Assembly (NCBI GenBank): GCA_029532625.1
Contig: JARFXM010000009.1
Location: forward strand, 1,488,001 to 1,552,000
From: Lomentospora prolificans
Lineage: Eukaryota > Ascomycota > Sordariomycetes > Microascales > Microascaceae
Length of the DNA stretch: 64,000 nt
Direction: 5' to 3'
Shown here in pieces: positions 1 to 10,997 of the stretch; the first letter of the stretch is position 1, and each line of letters opens with the position of its first letter. The notes under the pieces are model-generated. The model was not told where the DNA came from. It was given only the letters and a program-made list of their open reading frames with translations, and searched no databases. The translations under genes and the position numbers were made by a program.

Positions 1-325
1 CGCCTCAGATCTCTCGTTTCGACTCCTCGCCTCCTCCCCTTTCCAACTCGAAGATTTCGGTGAGAAAAGTAATAGACGGTATCGGAGAAATGCGTACCTC
101 GGGGTCCCTCAACGGTAACGAGCCTGGACTTGATGTTGATCTTGACTGCATTGCGAAATCTCTTGTTAGCCGATCGGTTCCTATTGAAAACCACGACAAA
201 CCCTCCTCGCCTGAGCGGAGATTCTCTGAGCGAGGAACGTTGATTAGCAATATATGATGATATTCAAGATATGACTTACCCCCCTCGGGGATTTCAAGAA
301 TCTCCTGCGACTGGATATACTTCAT
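1..325 (-). CDS. RPL9: 60S ribosomal protein L9 (uL6), 5' part, cut by window edge
   Basis: Large-subunit ribosomal protein L9 (uL6), a cytoplasmic ribosome component. Exon 1 is 325-280 and reads MKYIQSQEILEIPEG, the typical fungal L9 N-terminus. The donor GTAAGT leads to exon 2 (145-98), which completes a Val and reads KINIKSRLVTVEGPRG, the hallmark uL6 stretch. A second donor, GTACGC, lies at 97-92. The next exon (expected to continue KLxKDL) is not recognisable before base 1, so intron 2 probably runs off the window. Two very short first exons (46 and 48 nt) are in keeping with intron-rich ribosomal protein genes of filamentous fungi. It is transcribed divergently from VPS26. The family call is firm; the 3' structure is unknown. 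Confidence 0.9.
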
Positions 326-880
326 CCTGGCGGTATTTCTTCAATTGCGTTGTTGAAGAATGGGTATCTCTCGCCGGCGGATCACGAGAATTATTCTTCG
401 GAGCGATAAATTTGGCGGGACCTGTGGGATGCAAAAGTTCTAGGGTTCTGGCAAGTCAGCAGTTGTGGGGGGGTCATACTTTTTGCCATCGTTTTGCCGA
501 TTGCCCCGACTCCAGGCTATTACGAGTAACGAGTATTACTATTATTCCTTTCCCTCTCGGGTTTTTTTTTTTGCGGTTGGGGGCTTCCGGGGGCTGGGTC
601 TTTCTGGCAGCCACAAGACAGTAACACCAGCCACTTCATGCTTAGTCAGGGGTCATTTTGCTAAAGCGCGATCAACCAGCCAGCTGGCGTTCCCGCTAGC
701 ACCGACGTCAGCACCAGGCCCGAAAGAGCGGCCCCTCCCTGAAGGAGTAGTACGAGAGCTTAGCGATTGTGAAGAAGCTCACTATACCACACCCACCGCA
801 TCCCATCACTTCTCTGAACGGGGTGGACCGCCTTAACCGAAGCGATCGAAATTGCCATACGCGTAGTAATTCCTCTCACC
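326..880. promoter_or_regulatory. Divergent intergenic region RPL9 / VPS26
   Basis: This 555-base stretch separates two divergent start codons, so it must hold both promoters and both 5' UTRs. A run of 11 T lies at 562-572. I see no convincing TATA box and no conserved open frame. The assignment rests on gene orientation only. Confidence 0.6.
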
Positions 881-2096
881 ATGTCTTATTTCTTCGCAAC
901 TCCCGTCGATATCGACATCGTACTCGAAAATGCCGACGATAGGCAGATGGTCGATGTCAAGCTCGACAAGAACCGCCGGGAGAAGGCGCCCCTGTATATG
1001 GATGGAGAGTCTGTGAGAGGCAACGTTACCATCCGACCCAAGGATGGAAAGCGTTTAGAACACACTGGAATCAAGGTTCAGTTTATCGGCAGCATAGGTA
1101 TGGTGTGCTCCCAACATCCAGGAAACGCGTCAAATTTCCGCAGCTCTTGGCAAGGGCTACACTTCTATCACCGGACACAGAATGGCTGATATCCTTTGGT
1201 CTACTTCTCCAGAAATGTTCTTCGACCGAGGGAACCACTACGAGTTCCTATCACTCGTTCAAGAGCTCGCCGCGCCCGGCGAACTCCAGCATCCCCAGAC
1301 CTTCGAGTTCAACTTCAAGAACGTCGAAAAGCAGTATGAGTCTTACAATGGCATAAACGTCAAGCTTCGCTACTACGTCCGTGTTACCGTCTCTAGGCGG
1401 ATGGCCGATGTCATCCGAGAAAAGGATATCTGGGTATATTCTTATCGCGTCATGCCTGATATCAACAGCTCAATCAAGATGGATGTTGGCATCGAAGACT
1501 GTCTGCATATTGAATTCGAGTACTCGAAATCAAAATACCATCTGAAGGACGTCATTGTTGGCAGGATATACTTCTTGTTAGTCCGGTTGAAGATCAAGCA
1601 TATGGAGTTATCTATCATAAGACGCGAGACGACTGGGGCGGCACCGAATCAATATAACGAGAGTGAAACCCTGGTCAGATTTGAGGTAAGCTTCTGTGCT
1701 CTACCTGAAATGCCCGGTCTTGATACAGAAGGTGAGCTAACTGCTGATATCTATAGATCATGGATGGCTCACCTTCAAGAGGAGAAACTATTCCGATCCG
1801 CCTTTTCCTCGGTGGCTTCGATCTCACGCCTACGTTCAGGGATGTCAACAAGAAGTTTTCCACTAGGTACTACCTTAGCCTGGTGCTCATCGATGAAGGT
1901 CAGCTAGCTCACCGCAACAGTTCTTGCCGCGCATGCTAACATAACCGGAACAGACGCGCGGAGATACTTCAAGCAATCCGAGATCATTCTCTACCGCCAA
2001 GCCCCGGAGCTGACGGCTCCGGATGGCCCGGGTGCCATCCCCCAGCCCGAGAACAGAACGATAGCTACTGTTCCTCCCGCGCCTGTGCAAGCGTAA
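881..2096 (+). CDS. VPS26: Vacuolar protein sorting-associated protein 26, retromer subunit
   Basis: Vps26 (yeast Pep8) is the arrestin-fold subunit of the retromer cargo-selective core. With Vps35 and Vps29 it recycles sorting receptors from endosomes to the Golgi. Four exons: 881-1097, 1213-1685, 1757-1898 and 1954-2096, giving 324 residues with all phases closing. The N-terminus MSYFFATPVDIDIVLE, the junction-spanning FIGSIEMFFDRGNHYEFLSL stretch, the LRYYVRVTV motif and the late RYFKQSEIILYR motif are family hallmarks. The length fits fungal Vps26. The tail after about residue 305 is short and Pro/Ala-rich, as usual. It is convergent with NUP120, with 502 bases between the stop codons. 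Intron 1 (115 nt) is the longest; the others are 71 and 55 nt. Confidence 0.95.
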
Positions 2097-2598
2097 AACC
2101 CTGCCGCGACGCGCCAGAGCCACGTACTTACTCTGTCACCGCAGTTCCTGTTCTCTTTTCCCAGATTAGCTGCATTCTTTGTATCTATTAGCATATGGGC
2201 ATGGCGTCCGGTTATCCTCCCCTGTCTTAGGAAATACAAATAACCATTCATCAGTGATGAAATGACAAAACCCAAGGCGACCTCGCGCCCCACTGGTGTC
2301 TTCACATCCTTCCGTGATACGCGCCCATGATCTCTATCAAGCAAGCCTAGTAGACTATCTCCGTGAAAGGAAGGGGAAAAGGCCACGGCGGGTTCATCGG
2401 GGAAATAAGTATCATAAACCTTGTTTAAAGCCGAATTCCTACATTTTACATTTGTGTAATCACGACATTCCTGCCGGTAACCCTCCCGGCCTAGGAAAAT
2501 CAAGGACGGTGGTGGTTTTGTTCTTCCCATTTGCACAATGAAACAAAGAAAGCCCTCCCCGCGGCTAATACAAGCCAAATCTCCCCATTGTTATTTTC
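2097..2598. other. Convergent 3' intergenic region VPS26 / NUP120
   Basis: This 502-base tail-to-tail interval should hold both 3' UTRs and terminators. No conserved coding frame is visible and I cannot pinpoint polyadenylation sites. Confidence 0.5.
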
Positions 2599-5500
2599 TC
2601 ACAGAATCTGCATCGCGTCATCCGCCTCGAACCCAAACTGGTCGTTCTGAATCGCGGCAATCCTGTCCAGCTCGTCCTGATACTGCTTCCTCACGTCCGC
2701 CAACGTCACAACTTTCCTCTTGCCCTCAATCCCACCGTTGAGGCCCTCAGTGCCGTTAGATGCCTCTGAAAAGATCCATGCCTGCTTTGGGTCGACACAG
2801 CTGAGGGCGTTGATGAGCAAGAGGTAGTGTCTAGTCACGGGGGTGTCGAGGATATCTTCGCCGACAAACTTGTCACCTTCCCCAGCCGCTCGCAGCTTCT
2901 GTATCCTATCAAGAAGAACAGAGGCAGCGCCCCTATAGTCATTGCGGCTGATGCGCCAAGAGTAGTGAATTTGGTGGTAAGGCACCCCGTGGATAACGTC
3001 GCCCGAGGATCGGCATCTCTGTGCGAGAATGTCATCCACGGCTGCCGTTAGGCCGGTGAAAGGCAGCGAAGTCAGCTCGATGTTGTGGCAAGCTTCGCAC
3101 ATCTTGTCGATGAGCTTGCGCAAACTGGACTGCTGCATAGCCTGGTCGGTCATGGAGATTAGGGCTGAATGGGCCACTTCGAAGTGGGAAATAGCCACGG
3201 CAGCATTGAACTGGCGACTGAGCATCTCGGTTCGGATACGTTGGGCATCCGTCGGAGTGCCAGAAGAGGAAAACTGGAGGGCTAGTCGCGAAAACTCCAC
3301 AACATAGGAATATGCTCTCATCTTTTCGAAGAGGGAGACAATATGACAATAGTACTTTGCCATGCCCTTATATAACAAGTTCCACTCAGTGTCATCAAGA
3401 AGACCAACGCTGTGTCTATCTGTCCCCGCATCTTCTATACCTAAAAAGAGGAGTTAGCATCCACCCACCCAAGATAGACAATCAACGGATTATGATAAAC
3501 TCACTTAATCCAGTAGCTGCCTTTTTGAAGCAGATGGAGGAAGAAGAATAGTCCTTTAACGCGAGGAATACGCGTCCTTGCACATAGGTGGAGAAGGGGT
3601 TCTGGTCACTGAACGGGATGAGCTCGGCGGCGAGATCCGCCCTGTCCCTCTTAATGAGGAAACATTGGATATGAGCGGGCGAAAGCTCAATATCACTATC
3701 TGGAGAACAGAGACTGGCCACGACCTGCGTAAGGCTTGAAGCAAGCGGTTCGTGTTTGATGTCCTCGAAACCGAGGAGGTGCCCGATGCTGCCTTCTAGC
3801 GCTGTAATGGTCTGCAACTCGTCGGTACTTCGCTTCGGGGCCACAGGTGATCCAGAGAGTGAGCCGGCCCGTTCCATCCGGAGAGGGACTGAGATCTCCG
3901 TCTTCGAGAGCCAACGTAGGAGCTCAAGTCTACGAAGGATTGCGACCAGCCTACGGAACACACCGCCAATGTCCACGCGACGGTGCAAGGCATCTTCCTC
4001 CTGCTCGAACTCGAACTCCATGTGCACTAGGAGAATCAGTTGGCTGAAGCACACTTTCCATTGAAGCTCTAGGTTTTCCTGCACAGTCCTAACGACGAGC
4101 TTTCTGCCAAAGTCGGTAAGAGGGTGGCGGATATTGCGATTCGCAGAATCATCTGGTGCGAGTAATTCGAGAATCTGTTCGTATAGTTCGAGTGTTACTA
4201 GGTTGAAATTCTGACCAAGACTCTCGACAACCGGAGTGCAATCCTCTTCCGTGACACCACGCCAGAAGCCAGCCTTATCTGAGAAGTACTGGATGCGCTC
4301 CAAATCCGTCTTCGTCGTATCCCCAAATAGCTCTGGTCGTAGCACGGCATTGCAAATCTGGATGATGTTGTCGGGGAAAACGTCCAAGAACGAAAGCGCG
4401 GTAGAGACGAGGATAGCTGCGTCTTTATTATCATCGTCCGGCCGGCCCAAGTTGTGGTAAAGTCTCTCCAGAGGACTACACTCGCGAATGGCAGAGACAA
4501 AGTCAGCACACACCACCCAGGCAGTGTCGGTATCAGAATCCACAACTAGGGACAACGCTTCGCTTCGTCTCTTGTCCAACTCCACGAGGAGGCGGTAGAA
4601 ACGCCTCCAGTGGATCTCACTAGCGGATCTAAACTGCTCATAGTCCATACCACCGGAGGGAGATCTCTCTAGGGCTGCGGTGGACGCAACCACCGAGCAT
4701 ATTGCTTCCGGTAGGCTCTTAGGCCCTTTGGGGGAGCCTTCAGACTTCTTACCCAAACCACGCTCATAGATGGACAGTGCAGTCTCCAGTGTGGATCTAG
4801 TGAAGCGGCCGGGGCATAAGATTACTTCCAGCCACCGCTCAGTTGCATCTGTGGGATCGCAGGGTCCAGATGCTTCAGCAGTGGGGAGGTTTGAATCAAA
4901 ATACACAGCATCACTTCCTGACTCCCACAACTCGGCCATCTCCATCAGCCCCACGCGAAGCCTTTGGACTCGATAGGTTGTGTTATTCTTCCAAAGCATC
5001 CAGAGGTAAAATTTAGCCTCAGTAATCTCGGTGATGGAGAAATCGGCAAGAGTCCAGGCGTCTGAGAGAGAGGGCGCGTCTGGGATGAAGTGGTCGTTCG
5101 AAAAAGCGTCGTCCACGATTATGTCAGAATCCGTCTTTGCTACTACTTTCCAGAATTTGAACTCGCCCGTGCCAATTGGAGAGAAAGTAACGCAAAGACC
5201 CCGACCAGGGCCCGTCTCAATGACGCGAACCAGGTTCGCTTGCGACGGGTCAATAGTCCATTTTCCTATATCCTGAGGGTTCCTCTCGGCATTCAGAATG
5301 TCGACTGTATGCAGAATCTGTCCAGTCCTAGGATTCCAAACACGTAGACGATGATCGATGCACACAGTGAACAGGAATGGAGAGCCTGAGCCCAAAAACG
5401 AGACCTGCGCTGACGCAGCGGCGCTGTAGTCCATGTTTACTCTGCCATATTTGATTGTACTGTTGTTTCGGATAGGCAGGAGATTTCGGAGACCCTGGGC

Positions 5501-6262
5501 CCATGTTTGCGAGTTGTAGTTTGATTCGATCCAGGGATTTGTGGAAGCTACCAGCGATACACGTCCATTAGCAACAGCTTGCGCATGCCCAAAGCAGAGA
5601 GGGTTCAAGGCAGGCTTACCATCAGAGTTGTTGTTCTTATCGAGTCGAACCAGGCCACCGTCGTGAAGAGTAACAAGCAGAGTGCTGGCGGTAACCGCTA
5701 GCAATCGGTGGGGATGTCTAGACGCAAGTGAGGATGGAAGGTGTACACGGCACACATCGCTAATACTAGCATCGAGGGAAGATCTCCGCGAAAAGACGTC
5801 CGGCCGTAGAGAGAAAGAATAAAGGTGGTTTGATTGGTCGATGGCGTAGACGAAGAGAGCATCGTGATCCTGAGTCTCCGCAAGGGCAACGCACGACGGC
5901 TGAATAGGGATGGCGAAATTGAAGTTCAGTATCAAGGACGAATCCGGAGCCTTCTGCTGCTTGCAAACATCGACAGCCCTCAGGCTGAGGACAGTGCCGT
6001 CATCGAGAACCCTCCAGAGAAAGTTGGACGGGGAAGCGAAGGATGTGCGCTTAAAGATGGACGATGCGGGTGACAAGTTCTTCAGCGCAAACGCAGTCTC
6101 TTCATCCGAGTCCTTTCCGTGATTTCCTGAATGTCGTCGAAACGTTCCCCTTGAATGCGACGACGGCGCTGGAACACGAATGTTGGCAATGAGGGCGGAG
6201 GATGACGGCTCCAGATTTAGGCGCGTTTCCTTAAAGACAAACTGTGCATCTCTCGACTCCAT
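2599..6262 (-). CDS. NUP120: Nucleoporin Nup120 (Nup160 family)
   Basis: Scaffold nucleoporin of the Y-shaped Nup84/Nup107-160 complex, which builds the nuclear pore outer rings. Two exons, 6262-3505 and 3440-2599, give 1199 residues; the 64-nt intron has donor GTGAGT and acceptor TTTTTAG. The chosen start is the Met at 6262. It is followed by FKETRLNLEP, which resembles the conserved fungal Nup120 N-terminus. The first half is beta-rich, as expected for the N-terminal propeller (for example FLWRVLDDGTVLSLRAVD and DHRLRVWNPRTGQILH). The second half is helical, with a TPR-like C-terminal exon. The same frame stays open upstream to 6694, so a longer N-terminus cannot be excluded. It lies upstream of and in the same orientation as RAD51, with 888 bases between. 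Confidence 0.9.
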
Positions 6263-7150
6263 CCTGGCCCCATGTAGCCGCCGATGTTGGCGGGAATCAG
6301 GCTCAATTATTCGGTATGGCAATAGATCGCGTAGGTAGACTGTAGTGCGATGGAGTCGAGGTTCTGGCGTTGAAGGATAGAAATTTAAACCCGACGCTGA
6401 TTGCCTCTGCCCGTGGCCGTTGTCGATGGCGATGGGGTCGCGAAATATTTTGGTGCTACAGCGACCAGTTTGGCATTTGTCCTGGTGCTGGGGGTGGTAC
6501 TTCCGCTGCCTGCTCTCCCTGAAAGAGTTTGTATGGGCACAGCAAGTACCTCGCACCACCTCCATACATCTCGTCTCCGTGTTGACGCTAGTCCATATTA
6601 GGAAATAAGCTCCCCATCCTCGGCCAGTCAGCCTCCTCCCTTCCTTCCCCCAGCGACTTATATGGATGCGTGAGCGGCGACAAGAATCGGGCACTGGTTA
6701 CGAAGGCTTCGCGCTAGACTGAATCAATCATTGAGAGCCAATATCTTTATGCGAAGGTAAAGTTGTAGAAGAGAGAACAGATCTAGAATGGCGACACAAC
6801 ACCGTTGTCCCAATCCATCTTTAAAATCCGACTATCCGCCAAAAGCAAAACAGGGCAACTATCAAACTACCTATGAGCCGATCACGAAAGCTTTGAGCAG
6901 TACTAGGATAAAGTTGATTACATCGTTATCTGTTAAAAGCGTCGTCTAGTTTTATATGAGAGTTTTAAGGCCTAAATATCAAACGCCACCAGCAATGCAC
7001 CGAACACAAAACGAGCTTCTCCCAGAGGGTGCCGCGTGACACCCACATCAAGTGGGGAGAAAAGGAATGGAGGAAATTGGATGGCCCAAGGAGTTCATGC
7101 TCAAATCCACATACAACATCATTCGTAGTCTTCGTTCGAGTCGTCCATCA
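6263..7150. other. Intergenic region between NUP120 5' end and RAD51 3' end
   Basis: 888 bases. The part from 6263 to 6694 stays in frame with NUP120 without a stop but looks like leader sequence rather than conserved protein. From about 6720 the sequence is AT-richer and must include the NUP120 promoter and the RAD51 3' UTR. No RNA gene or repeat is recognised. Confidence 0.5.
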
Positions 7151-8346
7151 TTACTCCCTTTCCAGGTGCTTGGGGGCCGGGTCTCCAATTCCGTCCTCAT
7201 TGATAGCGAACAGGCAATCGCTCTCGGGTAGACAAGGACTATCATAGATCTTGGCGATTCTCGTTTCAGCCCGGCCTTTCTTGAGACTAAGACGGGTCGT
7301 ACTGGCATGAGCAATGATGTTACCGCCAATAGGTTTCTTTGGGTCGGGGTTGAACATGGCGCTCGGGCCGCCATCAACCTGCGCGACAACCTGGTTCGTG
7401 ATAACCACCGCAATACCGAACTCATCCGCAAGTCTCTGTAATGTACGCATGAACTTCGCAAGGTGGGTCTGTCGGGATGAGAGCTCACCCCGACCAAGGA
7501 AATCGGTTCTGTAAAGAGACGTCGCACTGTCCACGATGAGGAGCGAGAAGCGGGTCTCGCACATCATTGAAGCCGCCTGGTTGAGCAATTGAAGCTGGTG
7601 ATCTGAATTGTACGCTCGCGCATACGCAACATTGTCCAGAACTTCTTCCCCGGATAGTCCGAACCTATTTGCCACTGCGAGAAGTCGAACCGGTCGGAAA
7701 GTACCCTCAGTGTCAATATACATACACTTACCCTCTCCACCGCCCATGTCAAATGGAAGCTGGCAAGTGACGGCCAGGGTGTGACAAATCTGGCTCTTTC
7801 CAGTTCGAAACTCGCCGAAAAGTTCCGTGACCGAGCCTGTCTCGATCCCTCCAGCCAGTAAAGTATCTAGATTCTTGGACCCGGTTGTGATGCTGATCAG
7901 TTCGCTCCGCCGCTGATGCATTTCTGTGGCAGTTGTGAATCCCATGGGAACGAGTTTGGAGGCTGGAAAAGTAGATGAGATTAGTAAAGTCCATCATTCG
8001 CCCGCGAAAATTTTCCCGTGAGCCTGGAAATACATACCTTCATTCAGGATTTTCGTTGCTTTCTGCTCTGTTATGCCGTTGATCTGTTCAAGAACACGAC
8101 GAGGGGTATAAGCAACCGATTCGACAGTATTGAAACCCCCGCCCATCACAAGTTGGATGTCGCGCTTTGTCAGTCCAGCCAAGCCCTGGTTTATTCACAT
8201 TAGCTGATCGGCCTATGCCCATGGCATGCATGGAGATTTGTCAAGGGGAAGCATACTTCGAGAGCGGTAAGAGGGGTAGGGGCGCCAGGACCGGTCATGC
8301 TCATATCCTCCCCATTCTGGTCATCATACATTCCTTCTTCGGCCAT
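7151..8346 (-). CDS. RAD51: DNA repair recombinase RAD51
   Basis: RecA-family recombinase that polymerises on single-stranded DNA and drives strand exchange in homologous recombination (uvsC in Aspergillus). Three exons, 8346-8257, 8185-8038 and 7962-7151, give 349 residues. The N-terminus is an acidic leader (EEGMYDDQNGED). A helix-hairpin-helix region follows (KRDIQLVMGGGFNTVESVAY). The ATPase core has Walker A GEFRTGKS at about 129-136 and Walker B LLIVDS at about 220-225. The C-terminal part carries ITNQVVAQVDGG and GGNIIAHASTTRLSLKKG, diagnostic of RAD51 over DMC1-type paralogues. Exon phases close exactly. An MluI-type ACGCGT box stands 117 bases upstream of the start codon, a possible G1/S element. 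Length and motifs are fully normal. Confidence 0.97.
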
Positions 8347-8985
8347 TTTTTATTTTTGAACGCGGATACTTATGAGAAAATTGCGACTTGAGAACTTTGA
8401 TTAGAATCAAGAGAAAATCGCAACTGCGGATGGCTTGATGTTTAGGGTGAAGCGTGACCAAGACGCGTCGTGGTTTGGAGTCATTAATAATAGGCGAGGA
8501 AAAATACGCCAGATCACGTGTATTGGCCCGTGTCCTTCAAGTGAGCTTGACCCAGCACCGGTAGGATCAATTTCAGGGAACAAACATCAAAATCCGATGC
8601 AATGGAACCGCTGTTCAGGTTGACACGACCTACCATCGAGATTCTCGGACCTGGTCTCACTAATTTCACAGATTTAGGGACTTTTCGATTTTTATTTATA
8701 TATTTATATTAATGGAGAGTTTATGCACAAAACACAAAACCCACAAAACTCGGGCTCGAAACTGGCTACTATCTTATCCACGGAACAACCAAGCCTCGCA
8801 GGTATTGGTCGTTCGAACATCCTTCATCAAGTAAAACCTGCTGTGGAACGCGAGTTCGATCAACTTCAGTACCAAATGAGGCAAAAACAAAACCATCGAG
8901 AGAAAGAAAAAAGATTATGCAGGATTATATGTATCGTTGCAAAAGCCTCGGCCAAGTCATCGAAAATCAAGATCCATGGATCTCT
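8347..8985. other. Intergenic region between RAD51 promoter and Hsp20 3' end
   Basis: 639 bases. The side next to RAD51 must contain its promoter; the side next to the Hsp20 stop should contain that gene's 3' UTR. An AT-rich patch (TTTTTATTTATATATTTATATT type) sits at about 8687-8711. No gene is seen. Confidence 0.5.
8463..8468. promoter_or_regulatory. MluI cell-cycle box-like element upstream of RAD51
   Basis: The palindrome ACGCGT lies 117 bases upstream of the RAD51 start codon. In yeasts MCB elements bind MBF and drive G1/S expression of DNA repair genes including RAD51. The same hexamer also occurs by chance elsewhere in the window (for example near 854 and 1125), so this is suggestive only. 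Confidence 0.35.
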
Positions 8986-9609
8986 TTAGTTGATGGTGAT
9001 GCGGCGGCTCTCGGTCTTCTTGTGCTTGGGGACAAGCACACTCAGGATTCCGTCCCTGAGGGTTGCAGAGACGGAGTCTTGCTGTACATGAGTAGGGAAG
9101 TTGAAACTCCTGGCAAACTCGCCAATGCTGCGCTCGGAGAGCCAGTACTTGGCCTTATCCTTGGGAGCGGATTCCTTCTTGGGGGCTTCACCGCCCGTCG
9201 TGGGTGCAGCGACGCTGGTCGTTGCGGACTGGACATCTTCATCCTCTACCCTAGCTTGGTGAGATTTGTTGTGTTCACCAGACTCGGTAATAGCGCCTCC
9301 ACGTTGGGGAGCTTCGAGCGAGGGAGGGGTTCCGGAGGTGTAAGTCCGCTCGATGCGGCCGCGGATGATCATCGTCTGCGGGTCGGAGAACTCAATGTGG
9401 ACGTCGTTCTTGTTCATGCCAGGGAGTTCTCCGTGTAGCTCATAAGCATCCTCGGTTTCCCGCACGTCAAACTTGGGCTGGAAGCTAGGAAGATTGCGGG
9501 CGCCGCCGCCGCCGCCACGGCCGGTCTGATAGGAATCAAAGTCTTCGAGGAGACGGAAGAGAGGGGCGAAGCCCTGGTCGGCGTAGACGGATCGTGGGAA
9601 GAAAGCCAT
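8986..9609 (-). CDS. Hsp20/HSP30-type small heat-shock protein
   Basis: ATP-independent holdase chaperone that binds unfolding proteins during stress, presumably cytosolic. It is a single exon of 207 residues starting MAFFPRSVYADQGFAPLFRLLEDFD, close to fungal HSP30 proteins. The alpha-crystallin domain begins at FQPKFDVRETEDAYELHGEL and continues through MNKNDVHIEF and MIIRGRIERTY. It is interrupted by a roughly 55-residue charged, Ser/Thr-rich insertion and resumes with YWLSERSIGEFARSFNFP and DGILSVLVPK. This insertion is usual in fungal HSP30. The C-terminus ends with a short basic tail and an I-x-I motif (RRITIN). A heat-shock element lies about 350 bases upstream of the start. Confidence 0.93.
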   Translation of the reverse strand: MAFFPRSVYADQGFAPLFRLLEDFDSYQTGRGGGGGARNLPSFQPKFDVRETEDAYELHGELPGMNKNDVHIEFSDPQTMIIRGRIERTYTSGTPPSLEAPQRGGAITESGEHNKSHQARVEDEDVQSATTSVAAPTTGGEAPKKESAPKDKAKYWLSERSIGEFARSFNFPTHVQQDSVSATLRDGILSVLVPKHKKTESRRITIN

Positions 9610-9957
9610 TTTGTGTAAGTGAGTTGGGAGTAGAGAGATGGTTGAGCTGGAAGTGTTTTGAAGAATTGTGGAAGATGCTCCAAAGAGGTTTATTAAAGGA
9701 TTTGTATAATAGTGTAGGAGAGCTTATATATTCGAGTTGGCTTTGTCTTGGTAAGTTGTGTTTGTTTTTTGAGTTGGAGGTTGATTGTCTGACAACAGGC
9801 AGAATATTTGAGAACTTATATACCCGAGCTCTCTGAAATAGTTTGATTCTTGAAGCCTCCTGAAGCATCATCTCCAAGGTCTCCGCGACCCAGTCAGAAG
9901 CCAAACGCAGCTACGAGAAGGTTTGAAAAAATCGTAAGACTTTTCGTGGGTCATCGC

Positions 9958-9970
9958 GAAACTTCTCGAG
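9958..9970. promoter_or_regulatory. Candidate heat-shock element of the Hsp20 gene
   Basis: The sequence GAAACTTCTCGAG fits three alternating heat-shock factor units (GAA-nn-TTC-nn-GAR). It lies about 350 bases upstream of the Hsp20 start codon in the promoter direction. Looser GAA/TTC pairs surround it. Match and location agree, but binding is inferred. Confidence 0.55.
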
Positions 9971-10959
9971 GGTGTTTCAAGGCACCCACCGTCACATAAC
10001 GAAATTCATTCACGGTGTGGCAAACCGGGGATGCTTCCAGTGGGTTGTTGAAGCTTCGATCAGCTCACATTGAGCACACCAGACAGCATAGCCAATGACC
10101 TAGTGCTCAACTGTGAGCTAAATAACGCTAAAGTGCGGTCAAAAGGACGATTTTAGTAAAGCTTGGAAGAAATAGGGTTCATCGTCATGACCTGAATCTA
10201 CTTGAAGCTTCGATATGGAGTCGCCCATCCGTGTAAGTGGTGAAAGCACAAACACTTGTCACTGGTGGCGCAGAATATGCGTGATCCAGCCAGAAGCTTC
10301 CAGCATTAAGTCGACGCACTACCAGCACCCATCAATGATTGTCATGAGGGAAGGTGGGGAAGAAGAAAAGCAGGATGACTAATCTTCCACGATTCTCCCT
10401 CTAGGTGTCTAGCGCCGCCCCCTTGTCCTCACCCATCAATTGCCAGGTCAGATCAATTAATTGCTTCTCACCCACCCCAGCAGGGTGAAATTGCTTGCTA
10501 GGCCTTCTTAAACCTTGACGGGAAAGTTCAACCTAAACCGAGCGGTCGTAACACACCCCAGAGCCAAAGGAAAGCGCGCAAACGGGAGATCGAGTCAAAC
10601 GGTTAATAATACACACGGAACAACTTGTATTGAATCCAGAAATTGGCATTCATAAGCATAAAGTGTGATACATCAGTCAATAGGCTTCTTCGCCTCCCGA
10701 GTCCAGCGGCCACAGAGCCGCCTCCCCTTCCAATCTTGAGGCTTGTCACAACGGCTGGTGGTCCTCGGCGTTCTGGCCCAGGTCATGCCGTTGCGCTAAG
10801 CTTGAATCGGCGGAGATGATTACCTCCGGACTAGGCTCCCCCCAGCCAACACCACCAAGATCAATTGGAAGATCCCTCCAAGTTCCTTGTATTAGTATGC
10901 TCCCCCAGGGCGAACCGCCCGTCACTTGGCCTACCCGAGCAATATGCGCAAGTTAGAAT

Positions 10960-10997
10960 CACGGCAGCTTCCCTCGTGTACCAGGCAAGTTGCCGTG
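10960..10997. repeat. Strong imperfect inverted repeat (hairpin)
   Basis: Arms 10960-10974 and 10983-10997 are 15 bases each around an 8-base loop. As plus-strand RNA, 14 of 15 positions pair, including one G-U; the only mismatch is C71-C86 of this block. It lies in a gene-free interval and has no T-run after it, so a classic terminator is unlikely. Confidence 0.6.
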
